Of a stretch of 32,221 nucleotides of DNA, positions 16,151 to 22,533 are shown one piece after another (the first letter of the stretch is position 1; every line of letters begins with the position of its first letter). The position numbers were made by a program, and so were the translations under genes. The notes below the pieces were generated by a model. That model ran no database searches. It was not told the origin of the DNA and saw only the letters and a program-made list of their open reading frames with translations. The DNA lies in NCBI GenBank assembly GCA_023129325.1, contig JAGMCI010000052.1:1-32221 (forward strand). The letters run 5' to 3'. The stretch is from Caldifarciminota bacterium. Its GTDB lineage: Bacteria; Hydrothermota; UBA3073; JACQXS01; JAGMCI01.

Positions 16151-16179
16151 TTTATATCATAAACTAATTTAAAAGTCAA
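16151..16179 (-). promoter_or_regulatory. Promoter of the symporter gene (leaderless)
   Basis: Minus-strand TTGACT (16174-16179), 17-nt spacer, TATAAA (16151-16156), then seven bases to the ATG at 16143. Confidence 0.85.
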
Positions 16180-16328
16180 GAAAAATCTTGCTTGCCTATC
16201 GGCAGACAGATTTCCATGATTTCTTCTTTCTAAACAGTCTTAACTCAAACCATCCATTTTGAATGAGATAAAAAATCCGATAATTTTTTATTTTATGCTA
16301 TTTTTTCATTTTTTATGTTTTTTTTTAC

Positions 16329-16356
16329 TTGACAAATTGGAAAAAAGTATTATAAT
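16329..16356 (+). promoter_or_regulatory. Consensus promoter before the 60-aa gene (leaderless)
   Basis: TTGACA (16329-16334), 16-nt spacer, TATAAT (16351-16356), then six bases to the ATG at 16363. A long T-rich tract precedes it. Confidence 0.9.
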
Positions 16357-16362
16357 ATATAT

Positions 16363-16545
16363 ATGGATGATAGAGATTACAGGGAAGTCCTCAGGGGTTT
16401 TCCATTTGAGCTCAGGGGGAAGCTATCCACGACTCCTGAGCAAGCTAAAAGTATGTTTGGCTTTAAGATGAAGCGGGGAGCGATAGGCATAATATTTGAG
16501 AGGAGGAATAGCAGAGAATTAGGTGACGGACTACTAATTATTTAA
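16363..16545 (+). CDS. Small protein of unknown function, 60 aa
   Basis: The frame encodes MDDRDYREVLRGFPFELRG and continues to ERRNSRELGDGLLII; I do not recognise it. It is charged (many Arg, Asp, Glu), with no signal peptide or membrane helix. A consensus promoter ends six bases before the ATG, the same arrangement as ptsH, the DUF502 gene, the symporter and rodA, and this is the main support for a real gene. Its base composition is clearly richer in G+C than its neighbours and it uses AGG and GGG codons that are rarer around it, so it may be acquired. It could alternatively be a structured RNA made from the same promoter. It stands alone, followed by palindromes at 16591-16645. Confidence 0.55.
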   Translation: MDDRDYREVLRGFPFELRGKLSTTPEQAKSMFGFKMKRGAIGIIFERRNSRELGDGLLII

Positions 16546-16590
16546 GTTGAAATGTAAAACTATACCTTGCCCTATAAGCATATTAAAAAA

Positions 16591-16645
16591 CGAAGGCTAA
16601 AGCCTTCGGCTACAAAGTAATGCAATGCAATAGCAAGCTATTGCA
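16591..16645. repeat. Two adjacent palindromes after the 60-aa gene
   Basis: CGAAGGCTAAAGCCTTCG (16591-16608) followed by GCTAC, and TGCAATAGCAAGCTATTGCA (16626-16645). The first belongs to the family at 13426 and 19619. Both are tight stems with two-base loops and could end or stabilise the upstream transcript, but no T-run follows. Confidence 0.75.
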
Positions 16646-16661
16646 CTTCATCAATAAATAG

Positions 16662-16690
16662 TTGACATTCTTAATATTCTGGAGTATTAT
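16662..16690 (+). promoter_or_regulatory. Promoter upstream of the glycosyltransferase fusion
   Basis: TTGACA (16662-16667), 17-nt spacer, TATTAT (16685-16690). The start near 16697 would give a leader of about 185 nt, almost entirely filled by repeat element E3. The fusion gene has no visible Shine-Dalgarno. Confidence 0.75.
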
Positions 16691-16704
16691 TTGAATAATA
16701 CATT

Positions 16705-16866
16705 AACCGCAGATGAACACAGATAGGTACAGAGTATAATGAGTGTATCAGAGAATCAGAGTATCAGTAGGAAGAATATTAGGGCATCAGAATACCAGAT
16801 AACCGATTCGCCGACATTCTAATATGTTTCGTAATTATCTGTGCGCATCAGTGTTTATCCGTGGTT
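16705..16866. repeat. Inverted-end element E3
   Basis: The left end AACCGCAGATGAACACAGAT and the reverse complement of the right end, AACCACGGATAAACACTGAT, match at 16 of 20 positions. The interior holds TATCAGAGAATCAGAGTATC, nearly repeated at 20080-20105 in E4. E3 and E4 flank the glycosyltransferase fusion in the same orientation. There is no ORF. Confidence 0.7.
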
Positions 16867-16881
16867 CCAAAATTTTGAATA

Positions 16882-19800
16882 ATGGCTCAAATTAAGGCAT
16901 CTGTTATTATACCGACTCATAATCGGGCTTATATATTAAAAGATTGCCTTTCTTATTTAGCCAATCAAACCACACAAGATTATGAGATAATAGTTATAGA
17001 TGATGCCTCAGAAGATAAAACTGACAAACTAATTGCAAAATGCAAAATGCAAAATGCAAATTTAAAATATATCAAACTTGATAAGCAAAGTGGTCCTTAT
17101 GTGGCAAGAAATATTGGTGTCCAGAAAGCAAATGGGGATGTCATAATTTTTATAGATTCTGATGTTCTTGTATACCCAAAATTTATAGAAGACCATATAT
17201 CAATTCATAAGAGAGATAAAAATCTCGTTGTTCAAGGTATGGTAAGACATATAAAAAGTCCAAAAAGGTCAAATTTCAAATTCTTCTTCCCAAATGCACT
17301 TTGTATAGGCACATTTATTACACAAAATGTTTCAGTGAGAAAGGAGTGGCTTATTAAAGTAGGACTTTTTGATACTTCGCTTGGAGGTAAAATAGGATTC
17401 AAGGATGTTGAACTTGGCGTAAGACTTAAAAAACTCGGACTTAAATGGGTCTATGGATTAAGGAGTTGCAAGGTTTATCATATAGATGGACCTGAAAGCA
17501 AAGAGAACTTAAAAATATTTTTTAATAAGAACTTTGAACGAGGAAAAAGTGCTTATTTTTTTGTAAAGAAGCATGGAAAGTTAGCCGAAAAATTCGCCCA
17601 TATAAGGAAAGCAATTTTTATTTCAAATTTCTTCCAGACTAAAAGCTGGGCTGAAAAAGAATCTACTATGAGGTATCTTGAAAATACAAGAGATAGTCCA
17701 ATTTTACCATTATTTCCACTTCTAAGAATGCTTGTAAAATATCATTACAGAGCAAAAGGAATCATGGAAATGCAAAGTGCAAAATGTAAAGTGCAAAATG
17801 TAAATTTAAAAGTTAAAAACAAAAAACAAGGGGTCAAGGACAACCCTGCTTACTGCTTACTGCCCACTGCCTACTGCTTACTGCCTACTAAACTAAAAGC
17901 ATCTGTTATTATTCCAACTTATAACAGGGCTTTTTTACTAAAATATTGTTTAAGGCAGCTTTTAAATCAAACGGCAACGGATTACGAAATAATAGTAGTA
18001 GATGATGGCTCCGCAGATAACACCCCGAATTTAATTGCAAAAATCAAAATACAAACTGCAAAATTGAAATATCTCCGAAATGAAATTCAACGAGGACAAC
18101 CTTATGTGAGAAATCAGGGTATTAAGAAAGCAAAGGGTGAAATAATAATCTCTGTAGATTCTGATGTAATGGTAAGCCCCAAGTTTGTTGAAGACCATAT
18201 ATCAATTCACAAAAAGAACGATAAATTAATTGTTCAGGGTTTAGTTCGTCACATTCGTCATCCCAAGGACATAGGAACTTTCTCTTTAAAGATAGATGGT
18301 TTCAGTAGTAAAGGATTAGTTACTCAAAATGTTTCAGTAAGAAAAAAATGGCTCAAAGAAGTAGGATTGATGGATGAGAAATTTGGGATAACTATGGGAT
18401 ACGAGGATACAGACTTAGGCAGAAGACTCAGGGCTCTTGGTTTAAAAGTAGTGTATGGATTTAGAAAATGTATAGCCTATCATGTTGATGGCTACCCAAC
18501 TCGTGAAAAGTTTGAGTCTTCATTTGAAAAAAGAGAGCAATGGTCAAAGAATATTGTCTATTTTGGAGATAAATACGGAAAACATCTCATTAAAGCATCA
18601 AAGGTATTTCTCATTTCAAAGCTATTTCAGACCTCTAAATGGGCAGAAAAAGAGTCTGCAATTAAATTTCTTGTCAAGAATGTAGATTTTCCAATCTTTT
18701 TCATTACTCCTTTGCTCAAAGAAATTATGAAATACCATTACAGGGCAAAAGGAATCATGGAAATGCAAAGTGTAAAATGTAAAGTGCAAAATGTAAATTT
18801 AAAAGTTAAAAACAAAAAACAAGAAGTCAAGAACAATTCTCACTTCCTACTTCCCACTTCTTACTTCCTACTTCTGAGCAATTGTTATGGTGAAGATAGG
18901 TCAGCGGCTTTGATTGCTAAAGAACTCGAAAAATTAAAACCTAAAATTAAGGTTCTTGGTGCTCCTCTTATATCCAAGGGCGAAGAATATGAAAAAAGAG
19001 ACATCCCTCTACTCATAAAAAGCAAGGTTCCTCCATCCGGCGGTTTTCCTACAAGAAGTCTAACAGGCTTTTTGAAAGATGCTGTTACAAGTTTTTATAT
19101 CCCAATAAGATACTATAGAACACTCCAAAAAATTAGAAAAAAGGTAGATTGTGCTATGGTAGTGGGTGATGTATCCCTTCTTGTCCTTGGCTGGCTTGGA
19201 CTTCATAGACGCCTTTTCTTTTTAGCTCCTGCAAAATCAGATTACCAGAATCCACATTTTAGATTAGAAGAATGGCTAATGCGTAAAATTTGTATAAAAG
19301 TTTTTACCCACGATGAATACACTGCCAAAAATTTAAGAAAAGAAAAAATACCTGCATCCTTTTTGGGTAATCCTATGCTTGACGAACTTGAGTCTTCACC
19401 CAATTACCAATTACCAATTACCAATTACCAATCTTTAATTGGAATTTTACCCGGTTCAAGAGAAGAAGCATATAAGAATTTTTTAAAAATATTAAAAGTA
19501 GTAGAAGAATTAGTTAAAGAAAAAGATGGGTTAGGATTTGCTGTCGCTATTCCTTCCACACTTAAGATTGATAAATTGACGAGCATGGCACAAAAGGCGG
19601 GATGGAGTTTTGCTTTAGCGAACCCTAAAGGGTTCGGCTACTTTTTAAGACAAGGGCAAACACACGGGTTCGCCCCTACCATAAGGAAGAGAGATGCCAA
19701 GATTTTACTATTGAAAAATGCGTTTGTAGATATAATTAAGAATTCAGACATTATAATTGGTTTAGCCGGAACTGCAAATGAGCAAGCAGCAGGACTTGGC

Positions 19801-20067
19801 AAGCCAATAGTCTCATTTAAAGGGACAGGTCCACAAACATCTGTCACGAGAATGAAAAACCAAGAAAAATTATTAGGTGGCTGTCTTAAATTTATTGATA
19901 ATTTTCCAGAAGGCATAGTAAATGAAATCTTAAGACTACTTGATAATAAAGAATTAAGAGAATCAATGGGTAAAGCTGGAATTGAGAGGATGGGACATTC
20001 TGGCGGTGCAAAAAGGATTGCAAAACTTTTAATACAAGAGATTAACTTAAATATTAACCGCAGATAA
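16882..20067 (+). CDS. Triple fusion: two GT2 glycosyltransferase domains plus an LpxB-like domain, joined by repeat-encoded linkers
   Basis: 1061 aa. Domain 1 (about 1-296) is a GT2: ASVIIPTHNRAYIL, metal-binding DSD (92-94) and FKDVELGVRLKKLG. Domain 2 (337-627) is its near-duplicate: ASVIIPTYNRAFLL, VDSDV at about 425 and GYEDTDLGRRLRALG. Domain 3 (about 666-1061) resembles lipid-A-disaccharide synthase-related proteins: SNCYGEDRSAALIAKEL, FLGNPMLDEL, GILPGSREEAYKNF and GLAGTANEQAAGLGKP. Linkers 297-336 and 628-665 are translations of heptamer arrays (MQSAKCKVQNVNLKVKNKKQ, then AYCLLPTAYCLLPT or HFLLPTSYFLLLS). Domain 3 holds further repeat inserts at 840-851 (NYQLPITNYQS) and 913-935. Once separate genes, now one frame, is the simplest reading. 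The last residues (NRR) and the stop come from element E4. It likely acts in surface-glycan assembly. Confidence 0.85.
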   Translation: MAQIKASVIIPTHNRAYILKDCLSYLANQTTQDYEIIVIDDASEDKTDKLIAKCKMQNANLKYIKLDKQSGPYVARNIGVQKANGDVIIFIDSDVLVYPKFIEDHISIHKRDKNLVVQGMVRHIKSPKRSNFKFFFPNALCIGTFITQNVSVRKEWLIKVGLFDTSLGGKIGFKDVELGVRLKKLGLKWVYGLRSCKVYHIDGPESKENLKIFFNKNFERGKSAYFFVKKHGKLAEKFAHIRKAIFISNFFQTKSWAEKESTMRYLENTRDSPILPLFPLLRMLVKYHYRAKGIMEMQSAKCKVQNVNLKVKNKKQGVKDNPAYCLLPTAYCLLPTKLKASVIIPTYNRAFLLKYCLRQLLNQTATDYEIIVVDDGSADNTPNLIAKIKIQTAKLKYLRNEIQRGQPYVRNQGIKKAKGEIIISVDSDVMVSPKFVEDHISIHKKNDKLIVQGLVRHIRHPKDIGTFSLKIDGFSSKGLVTQNVSVRKKWLKEVGLMDEKFGITMGYEDTDLGRRLRALGLKVVYGFRKCIAYHVDGYPTREKFESSFEKREQWSKNIVYFGDKYGKHLIKASKVFLISKLFQTSKWAEKESAIKFLVKNVDFPIFFITPLLKEIMKYHYRAKGIMEMQSVKCKVQNVNLKVKNKKQEVKNNSHFLLPTSYFLLLSNCYGEDRSAALIAKELEKLKPKIKVLGAPLISKGEEYEKRDIPLLIKSKVPPSGGFPTRSLTGFLKDAVTSFYIPIRYYRTLQKIRKKVDCAMVVGDVSLLVLGWLGLHRRLFFLAPAKSDYQNPHFRLEEWLMRKICIKVFTHDEYTAKNLRKEKIPASFLGNPMLDELESSPNYQLPITNYQSLIGILPGSREEAYKNFLKILKVVEELVKEKDGLGFAVAIPSTLKIDKLTSMAQKAGWSFALANPKGFGYFLRQGQTHGFAPTIRKRDAKILLLKNAFVDIIKNSDIIIGLAGTANEQAAGLGKPIVSFKGTGPQTSVTRMKNQEKLLGGCLKFIDNFPEGIVNEILRLLDNKELRESMGKAGIERMGHSGGAKRIAKLLIQEINLNINRR
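17034..17061. repeat. Heptamer array (TGCAAAA)4 in GT2 domain 1
   Basis: TGCAAAA three times, then TGCAAAT. It is read in frame as AKCKMQNAN between the first beta-alpha unit and the strand LKYIKLD, a surface loop of GT2 folds. Confidence 0.88.
17771..17805. repeat. Heptamer array (TGYAAAR)5, linker 1
   Basis: TGCAAAG, TGCAAAA, TGTAAAG, TGCAAAA, TGTAAAT. It begins the first inter-domain linker. A near copy at 18764-18798 begins the second linker, so the array was carried along when the GT2 module was duplicated. Confidence 0.88.
17846..17887. repeat. Heptamer array (CTGCYYA)6, linker 1
   Basis: CTGCTTA, CTGCTTA, CTGCCCA, CTGCCTA, CTGCTTA, CTGCCTA. It is read as AYCLLPTAYCLLPT immediately before GT2 domain 2. 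Confidence 0.92.
18764..18798. repeat. Heptamer array (TGYAAAR)5, linker 2
   Basis: TGCAAAG, TGTAAAA, TGTAAAG, TGCAAAA, TGTAAAT. It follows the same HYRAKGIMEMQS sequence as the array at 17771. Confidence 0.88.
18842..18876. repeat. Heptamer array (ACTTCYT)5, linker 2
   Basis: ACTTCCT, ACTTCCC, ACTTCTT, ACTTCCT, ACTTCTG. It is the same unit as the intergenic arrays at 738, 6409 and 14654, but read in the stop-free direction as HFLLPTSYFLLLS. It runs directly into the LpxB-like domain. Confidence 0.92.
19400..19432. repeat. Heptamer array (CCAATTA)4 in the LpxB-like domain
   Basis: Four CCAATTA units plus a partial one, read in frame as PNYQLPITNYQS. It separates FLGNPMLDEL from GILPGSREE, which lie almost side by side in related proteins. 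Confidence 0.92.
19619..19676. repeat. Two palindromes inside the LpxB-like domain
   Basis: CGAACCCTAAAGGGTTCG then GCTAC (19619-19641) belongs to the family at 13426 and 16591. GGGCAAACACACGGGTTCGC plus CCC (19654-19676) matches GGGCAGACACACAGGTCTGC in the ahcY leader (5222). Together they encode ANPKGFGYFLRQGQTHGFAP in frame. Confidence 0.82.
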
Positions 20068-20318
20068 ACACAGAGTATAGTGAGTATATCAGAGAATCAG
20101 AATATCAGTAAGGAGAATACCAAATCTGTGTAAAGAAGGGAAAATGGAAAAATTGGGAAAAGGGAAAGGAATAAGACATATTAAATTTTTCCCCTTTTAC
20201 CCTATTTCCCCTTTTTCCTTTCATCACACATCCGTCAGCCAACGGACTGATAGTCTGATATACCGATATTCTGATATACTCGATAATTATTTGTGTACAT
20301 TCTGTTAGCTAACGGATT
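20056..20318. repeat. Element E4 and other repeats between the fusion and the GT4 gene
   Basis: The left end AACCGCAGATAAACACAGAG overlaps the stop of the fusion gene. The following TATCAGAGAATCAGAATATC matches E3. A purine-rich stretch (20138-20170) is mirrored by a pyrimidine-rich one (20188-20222), forming a long imperfect hairpin. Short CCGTCAGC/GTTAGC palindromes follow (20226-20246, 20298-20316). The right end is degenerate. No gene or clear promoter is seen in this gap. Confidence 0.55.
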
Positions 20319-20333
20319 AATGCATAATCTGGG

Positions 20334-21431
20334 ATGATGATTTATCTTATAGACCCTCGCAATACAACAAAGCCCTATAATTTTGAACTTCTATGGGCAT
20401 TAAGAGACCTTGGCATAAAATATAAATTTTTAGGTGCTATGCCGAGAAAGATAGAAAATCCTCCAGTCACTCCCTGTAATTGTTTCCTCCCGTTAACAAG
20501 AGGAATACTTGGAAATCAAAAAAATTTAGCAAAATTTATAGCCAATGTATCTCAAACCCCTGAGATGCTTTTAGGTTGGTTAAATTTTAAAAGAATACTT
20601 AAAAAAGAAGATATATTACATTTTCTCTGGGTTACTTCTCCTTCCATTGAATCAATTATTCTTCCTACTCTTGAAAATAAAGTTAAAAATTTAATTCATA
20701 CTGCTCATAATATATTACCTCATCGGAATAGGAAAAAGGATTACTCACTTTTTAAAAATATTTATCCTTGTTTTAATCACATTATTCTTCACTCAAAAGC
20801 TACAAAAAAAGAATTTATAAAACTCTTCCCGGAAATAAACGAGAAAAAAATTTCCACAATTTATGTTGGAAATTATGAAAGATTTTACAAAACTCATGAT
20901 AAAACAACTGAAAATGATGCTAAAAAGTTCAAGCAAAGGGTATTCTTTTTTATGGGACCAATAAAAAGTTATAAAGGATTTGATGTCCTTTGTAATGCAA
21001 TAAAGTTATTAAAGAACACTGATTTTAAAATACTCATTCATGCAAACTGGAAATCCAAAGATGAACATTTTATAATTCATTCAAAGCCACTTTCTTATCA
21101 AAGACTTGGGCTTTTATACAGGGCATCAGATATTGTAATACTTTCTCACACCAAGGTTTCTCTTCCAAATTCTTTGTTTGAATCTGCTTATTTTGCAAAA
21201 CCAGTCATTGCAAGCAATCTTGGAGTAGCACAATATATAGTAAGAGATGGTAAAGAAGGTTTTCTTGTAGAACCTGGTTCTCCAGAAAGTTTAAAAGAAG
21301 CTATGGTAAAAGCTCTTAGTATATCTGAAAAAGAACTTAAATCAATGGGCGAGTCACTAAAACATAGGTCAATAAAAAAATTTTCATGGAAATCAATTGC
21401 AGAAAAACTTGCTTTAATTTATGAATCCTAA
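20334..21431 (+). CDS. Glycosyltransferase, GT4 (GT-B) family
   Basis: 365 aa. It begins MMIYLIDPRNTTKPYNFELLWAL, a Rossmann strand-loop with acceptor-side sequence. It then shows LIHTAHNILPHRNR, ISTIYVGNYERF, VFFFMGPIKSYKGFDVL and the GT4 donor-site block VSLPNSLFESAYFAKPVIASNLG...GFLVEPGSPESL. This points to a retaining transferase that adds a hexose or similar sugar to a lipid-linked glycan on the cytoplasmic face. ATG 20334 and 20337 are tandem; GGG precedes the first, without a clear ribosome-binding site. Its 3' end overlaps the GT9 gene by 11 bp, so the two are co-translated. No repeat insert is obvious inside it. Confidence 0.88.
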   Translation: MMIYLIDPRNTTKPYNFELLWALRDLGIKYKFLGAMPRKIENPPVTPCNCFLPLTRGILGNQKNLAKFIANVSQTPEMLLGWLNFKRILKKEDILHFLWVTSPSIESIILPTLENKVKNLIHTAHNILPHRNRKKDYSLFKNIYPCFNHIILHSKATKKEFIKLFPEINEKKISTIYVGNYERFYKTHDKTTENDAKKFKQRVFFFMGPIKSYKGFDVLCNAIKLLKNTDFKILIHANWKSKDEHFIIHSKPLSYQRLGLLYRASDIVILSHTKVSLPNSLFESAYFAKPVIASNLGVAQYIVRDGKEGFLVEPGSPESLKEAMVKALSISEKELKSMGESLKHRSIKKFSWKSIAEKLALIYES

Positions 21432-22533
21432 AAAAATATTAATTTTTGCTAATATAGGAATAGGTAATTTAATAATGTTTATTCCTACATTAAAAGCATT
21501 TAAAAATCATTTTTCAAATGCAAAGTTCTCACTTGTCGCAAACAAAAAACATTTAGTCCTATTTAAAGAACTTTTAGATAGTTATGTAGTCAACAACAAA
21601 GGTTTAATTGATGAGCTTATAGCTTTTAATGGGAGAGATGCAAGTTTCGCAGAAAGAATGAAATTTATAAATAAAATAAGAAAAAGCCAATTTGATATGG
21701 TTGTAAAAAACTTTCTTGGGGGAATTAATCTTATGATTGGGCTTTCAGAAACCCCCCATAGAGTGGGACATATTTCATCTCCTGATTTTCCAATGAGGGG
21801 TAGTTTTATGTTTAATTATCCTGTAACAATGGACAAAGAAGAACATGAGATAAATAGAAATTTAAGACTTTTTTATACAATAGGCGGCAAAGAAACTGAT
21901 GCAAATAAAGACTTTAAATTTATTATATCTGAATCAAATCGAAAATACGCAATGAGAATTTTTAAGCAAAATAATATTAGAAAAGAAGATAAGGTAATGG
22001 GAATGCAAATAGGGACATCAACTAAAAAGGGCTGGTTCACCACGACCTTCACCATGGAGTGGAAGGAATGGTCATATAAAAAATTCGGGAAATTAGCCAA
22101 TGCTTTAATTCAAAAAGAAGGAATAAAAATTTTACTTTTAGGTGCAAAAGACGCAGTAAATAAAGGTAAGATAGTAGAGATGTATTGCAATACGCCCTCA
22201 TTGGTTAATTTAATTGGTAAAACAAGTATAATGGAAGCATCGGCAATAATAAAGAAATGTCAAATCTTTATTTCTAATGATGGGGGACTTATGTGGGTAA
22301 GTCAAGCTGTGGATACACCAGTTATTGCAATTTATGGACCTACAGATTATAAGAGAACAGGTCCAATAGGTCCAAATGATAAAATAATAAGAAAAGACCT
22401 TCCTTGCAGTCCTTGTTATAAATCTCCAAGAGATTATAAAAAAGCAGGAAATTGCAAAAACCGCATTTGTTTAAACTCAATTACAGTCCAAGAAGTTTTG
22501 CAAGCAGTAGAAAAATCTTTAAAAATAAATTAA
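21421..22533 (+). CDS. Glycosyltransferase family 9 (heptosyltransferase-like) with a repeat-encoded insert
   Basis: 370 aa. GT9 enzymes transfer heptose or related sugars to the LPS core. Signs are KKILIFANIGIGNLIMFIPTLKAF at the N-terminus, GMQIGTS (194-200), SNDGGLMW (285-292, in place of the common NDxGxMH) and DTPVIAIYGPTD. A C-terminal Cys-rich segment (PCSPCY...GNCKNRICL) is seen in many GT9 proteins. Residues 205-215 (WFTTTFTMEWK) come from a repeat also found in the O-antigen ligase gene. They split the expected KKxW...FxKLAxxL donor-binding segment. The gene ends on TTAA, where its TAA and that of the opposite-strand ligase gene overlap. Confidence 0.88.
   Translation: MNPKKILIFANIGIGNLIMFIPTLKAFKNHFSNAKFSLVANKKHLVLFKELLDSYVVNNKGLIDELIAFNGRDASFAERMKFINKIRKSQFDMVVKNFLGGINLMIGLSETPHRVGHISSPDFPMRGSFMFNYPVTMDKEEHEINRNLRLFYTIGGKETDANKDFKFIISESNRKYAMRIFKQNNIRKEDKVMGMQIGTSTKKGWFTTTFTMEWKEWSYKKFGKLANALIQKEGIKILLLGAKDAVNKGKIVEMYCNTPSLVNLIGKTSIMEASAIIKKCQIFISNDGGLMWVSQAVDTPVIAIYGPTDYKRTGPIGPNDKIIRKDLPCSPCYKSPRDYKKAGNCKNRICLNSITVQEVLQAVEKSLKIN
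22034..22064. repeat. GGTTCACCACGACCTTCACC element, copy 1 (in GT9 gene)
   Basis: Its first 21 bases are identical to, and about 28 of 31 match, the reverse complement of 23399-23430 in the ligase gene. Both copies are in frame. Confidence 0.88.

Noticed and set aside
19026-19073. Segment PPSGGFPTRSLTGF as another inserted repeat
   Set aside because: The composition looks foreign and CCATCCGGCGG resembles part of the nested element, but I find no second copy that supports it.
16705-20318. Composite transposon formed by E3 and E4 around the fusion gene
   Set aside because: Both elements lack a transposase and target duplications are not visible; direct flanking repeats alone do not show mobility.
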